Of a stretch of 64,000 nucleotides of DNA, positions 44,520 through 55,770 are shown piece after piece. Source of the DNA: Ceratopteris richardii. Taxonomy: Eukaryota > Streptophyta > Polypodiopsida > Polypodiales > Pteridaceae. Under the pieces are notes generated by a model that saw only the letters and a list, made by a program, of their open reading frames with translations, was not told where the DNA came from and ran no database searches. Position 1 is the stretch's first letter, and each line of letters starts with the position of its first letter. A program made the translations under genes and the position numbers. Where the stretch lies: NCBI GenBank assembly GCA_020310875.1, contig CM035417.1, positions 87,801,440 to 87,865,439 on the forward strand, given 5' to 3'.

Positions 44520-45260
44520 TAAAAATATATACTTTACAATAAAAAATTCATTTACATAATTATTTAATATACATTAACATACATTGCTCACTCATAATCA
44601 TACATTTAACTAACATACATTCATGCATAAATAATCATACATAAACATACATGCACATGCATAAGCATATATTAACACACATAAATGATCATGCATACAT
44701 GTACACTAACATACATGCATGAACTTACATGCACATGCATAAACACACACTAATACACATATGCATTCTAACATATATGAACATATACTAACATGTACAT
44801 GCATAAACACAAACTAACACTTACTAACATATACATGCATACACTAACACTACTAACTTTTTCATGCATGAACTCTTACTAACATTTACATATATGAATA
44901 TACATGCATGCATGAACATAAATACACATACACATGCATGAACATAGATGCACATGCATAAACATTCATGCTTAGGCATAAATGATCATCTTACATACAC
45001 ATGCACTAAATAAACATGCATACTCATGCATAAACATACACACATTAAAACACATATGCATACTAAACATATACATGCATGATCTAACATGGATAAATTT
45101 CTAACATGCATTAGCTAAACTAACTAACATGCCTATCACTAATTTCTTTAACATGTACTAACATAAAACATGGGATCAAGTTCTATCACTATCATGGGTT
45201 CATATACTTAAACTAACATGGGTTCAAATCCTAATATCTAACATGCACTAACTTGATACT
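44520..45260. repeat. CATGCA/ACATACAT-rich region (3' repeat)
   Basis: I count about 20 CATGCA hexamers in roughly 650 bp, amid ACATACAT, CATAAACAT and CTAACAT phrases. The region is cryptically repetitive without a fixed period. CATGCA is the core of the plant RY element. Confidence 0.75.
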
Positions 45261-45902
45261 TGGGAAAAGAACTTAAGTGTCTATCAGGCTAAGGGTTGAA
45301 GAAGCTTGGGTTAAGAGTAGGGTAAGAAATGTAGAAGGTAAGAATGGACATGATAAATGTTTGGGAAAAGAGAAATTGGATGGAATAATGAGTTCTTTGG
45401 GAAAGAATAAGCTAAGTTTCTTCTTCTTCATGCTAACCTGTGAGCACACAAAAAAAACATTAGGATATCAAACATATATTTAGCAATCAATCTAATTACT
45501 TAAACACACACACATACATATATCTAATACATATATCTAATACATAAACATATATTATTTTAATAAAGCATATTTAAGATATAAATATTTGCATGCACAC
45601 ACATAAATAAATGCATATACTAATTTATAAACATATTTATATATATAAATATATATTCATATATAAAACATTCATCATTTTTTTTTTAAATATTCATAAA
45701 TACATATAATTCTTCATAAATACATATTTCCTTTCATAATATAATTTAATATAACTTTAATTAGATATTAATTCTATTCATATGAAATAACTATATAAAA
45801 ATAAACAGAAAATATGTAAAGTATACTATTGAAAAGGGAAAAAAGAAAAAGAAAATAAATTTAACTACTAAAAATAAAAAAGAAAACAAAAAACTCTATC
45901 CT

Positions 45903-46188
<286 letters not shown>

Positions 46189-46292
46189 GTGCGCGCGGCG
46201 CTGCTGCGCCGCCGGCAGCAGAGAAAGAGAGGGAGAGGGAAAAAGAAATAAAAAAGAAAGAAAACAAAAAAAAATAAATAAATAAAAAGAAA

Positions 46293-46427
<135 letters not shown>

Positions 46428-47691
46428 GCGCGCAGCAGAGCTGCGCCGCCGGCAGAGAAAAGGAGGGAGAGGGAGAGGAAAAAAAAAAAAAAAAAAAAAT
46501 TATTTAATTTAAGAAGAGGAGGGGAAAAAGACAGAGGGAAAGAAAAAGAAAGGGGAAAAAAAAGGAAGAAAAGAAGAAGAAAATATCTGTAATTCCAAAA
46601 AAAATTTGCTTTCCCAAAACTGAAGGACAAGAGAGATGGTCTTCTCTCTCTCCTCCTGTCAGAGAGCTTCCATAGAACTAAGTGCAAACAATTTGACTAT
46701 AGTCTAGAGCATAGTAAATACCTGAAAAAAAGACATGAACTTGTGAGCACGTACTCCCTTCTTAAATAGATGTGAGTAGCCCACCATAGCCTACTTTTCT
46801 CTTTAGATAACTCAACCAATTTACCAAATTTGACTCCACATCACTCCAACAACACTCAACAAGAAAAAAGGCGTGGGATTTTCCTTTATGTGAATTTCCC
46901 CAATTTCAACCAACTAATTAAATATCCTATGGACCAAATACTTTAGAATTTAAATAACTTTTCATTTCTTCTTTTTTATTTATTTAAATACTAAACTTTA
47001 GAATAAATACTATACCTTAGGCTAAAATTTAATTTAACCCATTTTAATTATTACCTTAGGCTTAGTGAAATTAAATAATTAATATATTTATCTAATATTT
47101 TAATAAGGTTCCATATGATACAATTAACCTATTGACTAATTCATTTATGGACTACAACCCACTTATTTAATTTTTAACCTTAGGTTTATCCTACAACTAA
47201 CTTTAAACCACATCAATTAACTCTAACTAACCCATAAACCTATTCTCTAACCTTCCATAACCCTCTAGGGTGAATATTTAACCCTTACTTAATCATACAT
47301 TTTAACTAGAACCCTAAAGTTCATGCTTAAAACATACATTTAACCCTTAATTACCCATAAATTTTAACTAGAACATGCATATGACCCATAATTACCCTTG
47401 CATTTAAGCTAGAATCCTATAATTCATGCCCAAAACGTATATGTAACCCTTAAATACCCTTACATTTACTTTTAAAACATAAACATACCCTTAACTAGCC
47501 CTTGTTTTATCATCTAAACCCATAAATAAACTGAAATGAATACTTCCCATCTTAATTTTGGTCAGCAAACTTCTTTTCCTGCAAAATTAAAGTCAAATAT
47601 TAGTCAAAATTTCATAAATTAACCAAACTAATAACAATCATTTAATCTTTTAATTTTTGTAATATTTTAGAGTAACAATTTCTCTCCGACA

Positions 47692-47704
47692 TCCGCCCCC
47701 ACTA
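47692..47704 (-). other. Polypurine tract of gypsy-2
   Basis: The minus strand reads AGTGGGGGCGGA directly before TGTCGGAG, the start of the 3' repeat. This fixes the left boundary of the internal region. Confidence 0.85.
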
Positions 47705-48155
47705 AACCTGCACATCGTCCCGATGGGCCAACCTGCAGTTTCAAGTGGAACAATTCAAATTCTTTTAACAATAATTTTAAATCATTTCAAAATTTTATTA
47801 CATCATGCATTCACACTTTATGCAATTAAAAAGATTTGTACAATTCATTTGAAAAATATCAACATAGAAATAAGTTATAAAATATCATGTCATATTTTTG
47901 AATCCACATTTAAACAAATATTTATAAGAATAAATCATAAGTCTTATAGTCCTTCTGTTCATGTCACTTGCTAAGAATAAGTAACTTATCCTTCATATCA
48001 GCATATACAAAAAGAAAACTTTTCCCATCAGATAACAGAATTATATGCCTCCTACTTTTATTTCCTATGGTCTGACTCTCTTTTATTGCTTAAATCATTT
48101 CATTTTTCTTACTTCATCCCAACTCAGCTTTTTCTTTAATTTTTAACAAATCGGC
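47705..48155 (-). other. Gypsy-2 3' untranslated region, proximal part
   Basis: AT-rich sequence between the structured units and the polypurine tract. No gene seen. Confidence 0.6.
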
Positions 48156-48434
48156 CTATACCGAAATTGGGTGCGACTCCTGGACTTGTCCACCCGGTCA
48201 AGTTTACCCCACTTGTCTGCCAACCCGGTATAGCGCACGATAAACTATGTCAGCCCTACATGAAATCGACGTCAGCTCGTGGCTCTGATCGCCCGACCAG
48301 AGTAACTCCACCCGCCTACCGACCCATGCAGGCGCATGACAACATATAGGTTAGGCCTATGACGAAACTAGTTGCAGCTCGTGGCCTTGGTCACCCGACC
48401 AAGGTTGTTCCACCCGCCTACTAGCCCAACATAG
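48156..48434 (-). repeat. Three tandem structured units in gypsy-2 3' UTR
   Basis: Units start at 48156, 48255 and 48355, a 99-100-bp period, and are GC-rich within AT-rich surroundings. Each has an inner hairpin with a 4-base loop: ACTTGTCC-ACCC-GGTCAAGT, CTCTGATC-GCCC-GACCAGAG and CCTTGGTC-ACCC-GACCAAGG. The stems differ in sequence yet stay paired. Unit 1 has an outer stem CTATACCG/CGGTATAG, and units 2 and 3 have weaker equivalents (CCTACATG/CATGCAGG and CTATG/CATAG). A CCACCCGCCTAC phrase follows hairpins 2 and 3. Loops read GGGT or GGGC on the element's RNA strand. This looks like a conserved RNA structure. Confidence 0.8.
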
Positions 48435-48851
48435 CACACTAACAACAGACACATACATATAAACTAGTTGGGTATGAAGTTTTTCCTTAATTTTTATTTT
48501 ATTTAGAGGTCAGATCTCATAAAAAATAAAAGCAAGATACAAAATCCCATTTACTAATGAATAAAATTTCTTTTAAGCATATACATATATTCAAAATAAG
48601 ACTACCTTTCCTTTTACAAGTTTCCAATTCCAAAATTTCTATTTAACTTCCTGATTCAGTTCATATAAATACGAGTTATTATGCTTCAATCATAAATATT
48701 TCAGATATTTCTATATCTTAATTCTATTTGAATTTTTTTTAAATAAATTGGAACATATCCTTTTAATACATGCAGTAATGCTTATGCATATACACAAAAA
48801 ATTAAAGAATCTCTAATCAAAACTGTTTCACCTGATTTTTTAAATAGATTT

Positions 48852-51800
48852 TTAATCGTCATCTTCATTTTCAGCAGCATCTTCTTCAGCATCATTGTCT
48901 TCAATTTCATATTCTTCATTATTTCTCTTTTTAAATAGCTTAACTCTTTTCCCTGCAATCAAATTTTTCAATAAAGAACCGTCAAATTCTCTAAGCTTAA
49001 ATGTACCATTTTCAAATACAGTCACAACTACATATGGTCCAAACCATCTCTTAATTAATTTTTTCCTAGCATCATACTGAGTATCAAAAGTGCTATCATA
49101 AACTAAAACCCAGTCATCTACTTCTATAGTACAAGGTCTAAGTCTATGTTTTTTATCAAAATAGATTTTATTTTTAAGACGTGAATTTTTAATTTTCTGA
49201 ACAGCTTCTTCAATCATTTTATTACCTATATTTAACTGCATAATCCTAACTGAAATTAGATCTTCACGAGTCATATCATTATTCCACGGAAGTGTCGTCC
49301 ATGAAATAATCTGGGACTGGATAGGAAAAATCGGTTTTTGGCAGTACATTAGTTCTGCAGGCATAAATCCTGTAGACCTAGTATACGTCATCCTGTCTGC
49401 CCAAAGTGCAAAAGGAAGGAATCTAGGCCACTGTTGCGTATCACCATTGCAGGCCTTAGAAATTGCCTTCACAATAGAGGGATGACCCCGCTCAATCTTA
49501 CCATTAGACTCCGGATTATAAGCAGTAGTGAGAGACAGACGAATCCCATGCAGATCAAAGAATTCTCTAGCCTCTCTAGCATCTAACTCTCCCCTATCTG
49601 CCACTATCTTCTCTACATAGCCAAATCTACTAATAACTTCTTCTAGCAAAAATTTACATACGTTATAAGTAGTTTTCGTACGAAGCGCTCTACCTTCTAC
49701 ATGATTAGTCAGGTCTTCTCTAGCTAAAACTATATATTTCATCTTATCTAATCCTTTAGGCATGGTCACTAAATCAACTACCCACTTGTAATGAATACAA
49801 GGAGGATAGGTAGGGTGCAAAGGTTCTCTATGCCTAACTGACGAATGTACCTGACATGTAGTACAAGTACTAACAAAGTCACGTATATTCACATACATAC
49901 CCGGCCACCAGTAGGCTTCTCTAATTTTATCATAAGTTGCATAAAAGCCTTTATGACCTGCCCAAAGAGTCTCATGCATATCTATCATAACTTTATTTTG
50001 CAGTTTTTTATTTCCTAAAACTCGCTGAGGATATCTAATTTTCCCTTTAGCATGTCGCCAAATAAACCCATCTTTAAGGAAAAAATTAAACGCACGTTTC
50101 CTAATATCTCTAAATCTATTAGCTGACCAAATAGGTAATTGCTTCAGAGTACTAAGATAATAACCTATATCATACCAAATCCCTTCATACTCATTTTCAT
50201 TAAATTTTTCATATACATATATATCAGAAATATAATTAATTACATTTAAATCAGTTTTAGTCAATTCATCATCTTCAAATTTAGCCCTAGAAAGCATATC
50301 TGCAACGGAATTAGTTTTACCAGAAATATGATTTAAAATAGGATTAATAAACTTAATATATGATATCCATCTTAACATAGCTATATCAGGAGAAGAACAG
50401 TTAGTAATCATTCCTATTAAAGGTAAACAATCTGTTTCTATGATGACATTAGCTCCTATAAAATACTCTTTATCAGTTTTTAATGCAGTAACTAAACCCC
50501 ATAATTCTCGTTTTATTTGTGGATAATTTCTTTGAGTTTCATGCAAAATTTTAGCTCCGAATCTAATAGCATATCTATTTCCCTCACTATCATCTTGACC
50601 TATTACCCAGCCTATTCCTATAGGGCTAGTATCTACAGTTAAAGTAATCGGTTTATTGTTTGAATAATCTACACGTTTCAAAACTGGTGCATTAGAAAGC
50701 AAAATTTTTAATTTTTTCATCGTTTTAACATGAGTTTCAGTCCATTTAAATTTTCTGTTTTTCCTAAGTAAATCGTACAATGGATTAGCTACATGGGCAT
50801 AATGCGGAATCCAAATTGCATAAAATACACATGCTCCTAAGAAACGTCTAACTTCACTAATGTTTTTACAGGTTTCAGATAGTTTATTAATAGCATCTAC
50901 TTTTTGAGGATAAGGCCTACGACCGTAATAACCACATAAATGTCCTACAATTAAAACTTCATTAACTCCAAAAACTGATTTTTCTATAGAAAAAGTTAAT
51001 CCTACTTCTTCAAATCTTTGTAGAATTTTTTCACAATCTAAAATATGATTAGCTACAAATTTCCTACATCCTAATGCATCTAATGTCTCATCTTTTTCTT
51101 TTTCTTCACATCCTTTAATTGGGATATCATCTATAAACGGCATGGTCACATTAGGAATAAAGTCATGAAGAACCCTATTCATCGCGTTCATCATATGTGC
51201 TACCGAATTTGTAGCTCCTTGGGGAAGAGTACACATACGAACTAATCCTAAAGGAGTCTTCATCGTGGTAATATCTCTACTTTCAGTAGCAAGCTGAAAC
51301 TGGTCATATCCTGAATATAAGTCACCCATAGAGTAGATAGAATGCCCAGCAAAAGCTTCGGTAAATTCTCCTACAATAGGCCCGGTTCCCACGTTCCTAA
51401 TAGTAACTTTATTTACTGGTTGTAAGTCTTGAATAAATCTAAGTTTACCATTCTTTTTAGGAACAGTAAACCATCTATTAGAATAAGGTGCGGAGGAAGG
51501 TTCTAATATTTTCATTTTCATCTTCTCCTTAAGCAGTTTCATTAGCTCAGGTAAATGAGCCTTTGGAACTGGTATAGGGCGAAGATTCCAAGGTATGTGG
51601 GCTACAGTAAAAATGATCATAGGAGAAACTAATCTAGGGTCAACACATCCTATTTCCTGAGGATAAAGAGAAAAAGCTCTACCATGATTTTTAATCATTT
51701 CACGAAATAATTCTTGTTCAGTTGGTAATAAAAAAGAGTTTTCATTTCCAATTTTTATTAATTTAACAGTTTCTTCAGTAAATTTATGACCTATTTTAGA

Positions 51801-52091
51801 CATGTCACGTAAGATAGGATCGTTAGCTACTTGTTTAATTTTTAAATCACTTCCTTCAGGTAAAGCTTGAGCTACAGGTTTCACTTTTTTATCTACTGTT
51901 TTATATTTTGTATTAATTTGAACCTCATGAAAGTCAGAAACAAATTTTGAAATTAAATCATATTCATTTAATGAGTTTAAAAGAATAACATGTAATAATT
52001 TTTCATCATGTAAAGTTTCGTTAATTTCATCAAATAAAGTAGAGGAAAAAGAAGTTTCAATTATGTTTTCAATATTTTCAGTTTTAGACAT
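48852..52091 (-). CDS. Gypsy-2 Pol (RT, RNase H, integrase)
   Basis: 1079 codons from ATG 52091, but the frame stays open upstream to the gag stop, so it is probably made as a -1 frameshift fusion. RT: WFTVPKKNGKLRFIQDL, GDLYSGYDQF (Asp257), LPQGATNSVAHMMNAM and FIDD at about 319-322. RNase H: D487, E529 and D554. Integrase: HX6H (706, 713), a CX2C (CTTC, about 744-747), then D773, D832 and E867. The C-terminus has KRWFGPYVV and an acidic tail, and no chromodomain is seen. The FIDDIPIKG wording and surrounding RT differ from the usual plant gypsy (IDDILVYS) and resemble gypsy RTs I associate with fungi; that placement is from memory. Confidence 0.93.
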   Translation of the reverse strand: MSKTENIENIIETSFSSTLFDEINETLHDEKLLHVILLNSLNEYDLISKFVSDFHEVQINTKYKTVDKKVKPVAQALPEGSDLKIKQVANDPILRDMSKIGHKFTEETVKLIKIGNENSFLLPTEQELFREMIKNHGRAFSLYPQEIGCVDPRLVSPMIIFTVAHIPWNLRPIPVPKAHLPELMKLLKEKMKMKILEPSSAPYSNRWFTVPKKNGKLRFIQDLQPVNKVTIRNVGTGPIVGEFTEAFAGHSIYSMGDLYSGYDQFQLATESRDITTMKTPLGLVRMCTLPQGATNSVAHMMNAMNRVLHDFIPNVTMPFIDDIPIKGCEEKEKDETLDALGCRKFVANHILDCEKILQRFEEVGLTFSIEKSVFGVNEVLIVGHLCGYYGRRPYPQKVDAINKLSETCKNISEVRRFLGACVFYAIWIPHYAHVANPLYDLLRKNRKFKWTETHVKTMKKLKILLSNAPVLKRVDYSNNKPITLTVDTSPIGIGWVIGQDDSEGNRYAIRFGAKILHETQRNYPQIKRELWGLVTALKTDKEYFIGANVIIETDCLPLIGMITNCSSPDIAMLRWISYIKFINPILNHISGKTNSVADMLSRAKFEDDELTKTDLNVINYISDIYVYEKFNENEYEGIWYDIGYYLSTLKQLPIWSANRFRDIRKRAFNFFLKDGFIWRHAKGKIRYPQRVLGNKKLQNKVMIDMHETLWAGHKGFYATYDKIREAYWWPGMYVNIRDFVSTCTTCQVHSSVRHREPLHPTYPPCIHYKWVVDLVTMPKGLDKMKYIVLAREDLTNHVEGRALRTKTTYNVCKFLLEEVISRFGYVEKIVADRGELDAREAREFFDLHGIRLSLTTAYNPESNGKIERGHPSIVKAISKACNGDTQQWPRFLPFALWADRMTYTRSTGFMPAELMYCQKPIFPIQSQIISWTTLPWNNDMTREDLISVRIMQLNIGNKMIEEAVQKIKNSRLKNKIYFDKKHRLRPCTIEVDDWVLVYDSTFDTQYDARKKLIKRWFGPYVVVTVFENGTFKLREFDGSLLKNLIAGKRVKLFKKRNNEEYEIEDNDAEEDAAENEDDD

Positions 52092-52270
52092 ATATCCTTT
52101 ATCTTCAAAATATTTTTCATATTTTTTTATTGTTTTTCTAGGAATATCTTTATTATTTAGAATTTGTAATTTTGAAGATGAAAAATAAACAAATACATTT
52201 TCTATTTTATTTACACATTTATGCGAGATATCAAACCAGTTACCACTGTTGTCTCGCTCAACAATGGTCT

Positions 52271-54718
52271 CTAGTAAAAATTTTGATCAAAGTATGTTCC
52301 AGAATCACTAAGAGGTAAATGACTCTCGTGCATTTTTTCTTGTGACCTGATAGGTGTTTTCCTAATTTGTTCTCTGTTTCTAATATGATTCGGGTTAAGA
52401 GTCATTACTTGTAAGGATTGTAAGTCATCTTTTGATCTAAATCTAGCATACGCGGATCCATCGTCCATTATTTTAGTTTCCATTCTAGTTTCACAGATAA
52501 AAGGTTGTCCTAAGATAATTTCATATGAACAGTTATCTTGTATAAAAAAATGAAATGTTTCACTAATACCTCCTATTGATATTGGAATGTTGGCACATGC
52601 TCCTAGAAGTGCACCACATCCGTTGTCTGCTGTTCTCATAATCCACCCATGTTGTTTATCTATAGGCCATCTAAATTTATCATATAGTTCTTTTGATATT
52701 ACGTTTATTTCTGAACCTGAATCTAGTAAGGCTAAAGCTGTACAAGAATTTTTCCTATCTCCTAAGTTTACTTTGATTTCTGGTGTTCCCCTGGCCCAAA
52801 AACTCTTTTTGTAATTGCTTTCAGATTTTTCCTGTATATTATCTGGAATTATAGGTCCTAGAAAATTTTTATTAACATATCCTTCACTTTCTTCCTCATC
52901 ATCAGAGTCAGAAAGAAAGGAATCTTTAGAAATGTGAGTTACATTTATATTGTCAGTCATTTCAGTATCGGTATTTAAAGGAAATCTTTTTCTTTTTATC
53001 ATTTTAATAAAGTTATCTTTAAATTCTAATTTAGCTATAGTAAATATTTGTTCAAGCGACATAGTCACTTGACTTTTTAAAAGAATATCATACAGTATTT
53101 CCTTTGTGTCATTTTTTTGTTCAAGTTCTGATGATAAAATAGCTTTTGGAATTCTTTTAGGCTTCTTGGTTTTTTCCTCATTTTTATCTATTTCTTCATT
53201 AGTCTTTGAATCTAATTCACTAGGTTTGTTTGATGTTTCAAGTTGTTTGCCTTCCCGTATCTCTCTTCTTCTCTGCTCATTTGAATCTAAATTTGTTTTT
53301 TCATTAAATTGTACATTTTTAGGTTCTTGTCTCAATTGCTTTCTAGTTACTCTTTGATTAGATTCATCTAGATCTTGAGTTTCATCTCTTTTTCTCTTTT
53401 CTTCCACATTTGCAATATGTGAAAAGATAGAGAAATTATCTATAGGTGAGTTCCATGCAGTTTTGTTCATTATATCATCTCTTGCTTTTATAAAGGCTTC
53501 TATTGAATAATTTTTGGTTTCTTTTGATGTATCATCATCTAAGTCACTTTCATCGCATTCTAATCTAACCCCAGATGAGCTTCTTTGTGCTTCTGATATA
53601 TTTTCATATAGTTTTTGCATTCCACCTTTTCCCCAATTTACAGCTAGAGGGAGGTGGGTGCGATAGTCACATAGTTTTTTATCAATATCAATAACTAGTT
53701 TTCTTTCTTTTGCCTCTTTTAATGATTCACAAGCATAAGACATATGTTCAGTGGAGTCACACCAAACACATCGTCGGATGGGTGCGCCTCTTCGTTCATT
53801 ATCCTGAGCTACTGGTTGATTCTGAGCTAACGGTTGATTCAATACAGGTGCTAAAGGTATAGGATTCATTTGCGGGGCATGAGTAAATTGTGGTCCTAGA
53901 ATCGTTCTATCTTGCAGGCTAACTAAGGAATGAACTATATTTTGAAGTGTTGCCACTTCTTTAGATATGTTCGTATGCATTTGCATCATATTATCTATTT
54001 TATTGAATAATATTTCAAATTGTAATTCAATAGGCACTTTTGATGTTGATGCTTGTTCAGTTAAACTAGAGTTTATATTAATTTTTGCATTTTGAGTAGT
54101 TGGTTCTACTGTGGGAAAACTTAAATTCATATCATATAATAATGATTGTCTTTGTTTCATCTGAGCTACAACTTCTACTACTTGTTTAAGTACCCCCCAG
54201 TCTTCTGTCAAACCATATCTTTTTCCTGGTTCTTCTAGTCTTCTTTCTACTTCACTTCTAATATCTGTCGGTAATACTTTTAGGAAATAAAGCACTATAT
54301 CTGGTGTAAGGGCAATCCTATCTTGTTCAGGCAGTTGTGAAAATCTCTTCATAAATTCTCCATGTAATTGAGTAAGTGAAATTTGGGTTTTTGGTAAGCT
54401 AAGCCATTTCATAAATCCCTCCCTACTGTGTTGACTAAAATCTTCTAAGTAAAAATCTTTGTGCATTTGTTTTTTAAATTCTTCCCATTCAAGTGCTTTA
54501 TAAGGTTCAATAACACTATTAGTTGAGCCTATTGCAAGTCTAACTAGAAATGATACCCATTTATCTACTGGTAACCCATGTAATTTTGATAGGTCTTCAA
54601 AAGTGTCTAAATAGTTCGTTGTATTAACTCCTGTGAACTTCCCTTTTTCTTTTAACATAGCCTCAACTACTTTTTGGCCTTGGGTTTCTGACATCATATT
54701 TTTAAATAACTCATCCAT
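52271..54718 (-). CDS. Gypsy-2 Gag-protease
   Basis: The frame is open from about 54830, but its first ATG is at 54718 (MDELFKNMMS), which I take as the start. The upstream codons would need splicing or a non-ATG start. An N-terminal capsid-like helical region (NYLDTFEDLSKLHGLP, EFMKRFSQLPEQDR) is followed by a CCHC knuckle (CVWCDSTEHMSYAC, near 53770-53730), a long charged linker, and a C-terminal retropepsin (ALLDSGSEINVIS, with the Asp codon at 52721-52723, then IILGQPF). The stop at 52271 lies one codon after a slippery heptamer. Gag builds the particle and the protease matures it. Confidence 0.9.
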   Translation of the reverse strand: MDELFKNMMSETQGQKVVEAMLKEKGKFTGVNTTNYLDTFEDLSKLHGLPVDKWVSFLVRLAIGSTNSVIEPYKALEWEEFKKQMHKDFYLEDFSQHSREGFMKWLSLPKTQISLTQLHGEFMKRFSQLPEQDRIALTPDIVLYFLKVLPTDIRSEVERRLEEPGKRYGLTEDWGVLKQVVEVVAQMKQRQSLLYDMNLSFPTVEPTTQNAKININSSLTEQASTSKVPIELQFEILFNKIDNMMQMHTNISKEVATLQNIVHSLVSLQDRTILGPQFTHAPQMNPIPLAPVLNQPLAQNQPVAQDNERRGAPIRRCVWCDSTEHMSYACESLKEAKERKLVIDIDKKLCDYRTHLPLAVNWGKGGMQKLYENISEAQRSSSGVRLECDESDLDDDTSKETKNYSIEAFIKARDDIMNKTAWNSPIDNFSIFSHIANVEEKRKRDETQDLDESNQRVTRKQLRQEPKNVQFNEKTNLDSNEQRRREIREGKQLETSNKPSELDSKTNEEIDKNEEKTKKPKRIPKAILSSELEQKNDTKEILYDILLKSQVTMSLEQIFTIAKLEFKDNFIKMIKRKRFPLNTDTEMTDNINVTHISKDSFLSDSDDEEESEGYVNKNFLGPIIPDNIQEKSESNYKKSFWARGTPEIKVNLGDRKNSCTALALLDSGSEINVISKELYDKFRWPIDKQHGWIMRTADNGCGALLGACANIPISIGGISETFHFFIQDNCSYEIILGQPFICETRMETKIMDDGSAYARFRSKDDLQSLQVMTLNPNHIRNREQIRKTPIRSQEKMHESHLPLSDSGTYFDQNFY
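52277..52283 (-). promoter_or_regulatory. -1 ribosomal frameshift slippery site
   Basis: Minus-strand AAATTTT, read A AAT TTT in the gag frame, fits the X XXY YYZ rule. It is followed by TAC and the TAG stop. Slipping back one base enters the pol frame, which is open from here through the pol ATG at 52091 to 48852. A downstream pseudoknot was not demonstrated. Confidence 0.75.
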
Positions 54719-54805
54719 TTTGATATGAATAATAGAACTAGACCTAAGTTTCTTAATATATTCCTTAACTTCTTCTTGAACTTTGGATTTCTGTTCCCTT
54801 ATCAA

Positions 54806-55491
54806 ACTAACTAAGTTACCTGATTCCAGCTTTACTTAAATTTTAAACTTTTTAAACAAGTCTTTGAAAAAATAAAACTAATTTCCCAAATGAAAATTCT
54901 TAATGAATTTTTAGCTAAATTAAGCTATTTTAACAATCCTTTAAAATGAATCTAGATACTAACTTTTCAAATAAATTTCTTTTTGATTGTTTTAATTAAA
55001 ATTGCACTAATCAAACAATCTTAAATAAATACTATCTTTTAAATAAAATACTTTTTGAGTCTAACAATTCCTACTAGTTTAAAGAAAATAAATTCTAACT
55101 TTCAAATAAAATTTAAATCTAGCAATTTCTATTATCTTAATAAAATAAATTCTATCTTTCAAATAAAATGAATTTTAAATCTATCAATTCCTACTATCTT
55201 AATGAAAAGAAATTCTAGCTTTTAAATGAAATGAATTTTAAATCTAGCAATTAAACTTTCCTAAAATTCTACTTAAATAGACACAAACAGATGCAAGTCA
55301 AGAAAATATACCTCACACCTGACAGTTGGAGCAGAAGCTAGTGTGCATGTGAAATTTTCAAGTTACATTTGTTGATTATAAATGCCTAATACAAAATCTA
55401 AGTGCTGTGAGTGCAAACGTTTTTCTTCAAAATCTTGATGGTAAAGGTGTAGAAACGAGGTTTACTACTTGCCTATTCCCGTGGAGGCGCT
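54806..55491 (-). other. Gypsy-2 leader between 5' repeat and gag
   Basis: About 690 bp with repeated phrases of the type TTTAAATCTAGCAATT on the plus strand (54960-55260). No coding motif. No standard TGG-starting primer site follows the repeat boundary, consistent with the true U5/primer site lying inside the repeat (about 55659-55673). Confidence 0.6.
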
Positions 55492-55629
55492 CAGAGCATA
55501 AGCTCAGCCCTCAACAACCAGGGAATTACAAGGTTTGTATTATCTGCCCATGCACGATGACCACCTCAAGCTGCCGCAACCACGTCGTCTAAACCAAGCT
55601 AATGCATATGCTAGGAGAAGAAAAGTTTT

Positions 55630-55755
55630 ATACCTGTTCCACTGTGCCGTTGATTTCACGTCGGGTTCAAAGTGTGGGCGCGATTTCTGACGACTGGCGG
55701 ATCAATTCAGTCGCCTCGCTAACGGCGCACGCGGGGTGACTATGCGGAACAGGTA
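55630..55755 (-). other. U5/primer-site-like segment in the 5' repeat
   Basis: The minus strand reads GCGTGCGCCGT, then TGATCCGCCAGTCG, TCGCGCCCACA and CTTTGAACCCGACGTG, ending CAGGTATAA. The window end at 63880-63980 has the same order of phrases. If TCGCGCCCACA ends the true LTR, that LTR would be 55673-59450. Confidence 0.6.
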
Positions 55756-55770
55756 CAAGTATAACTTTTC

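Noticed and set aside
45277..45483. 68-codon plus-strand frame present in both gypsy-2 repeats (also 57166-57372)
   Set aside because: It lacks an ATG start, is antisense to the element and has no recognisable motif; it is duplicated only because the repeat is.
47270..47480. Interstitial telomere repeat (AACCCTAA-like phrases)
   Set aside because: Only one exact AACCCTAA is present; most are AACCCTTA-like variants with irregular spacing.
48156..48434. CRISPR array
   Set aside because: Three about 100-bp units without short constant repeats and unique spacers, in a eukaryotic retroelement.
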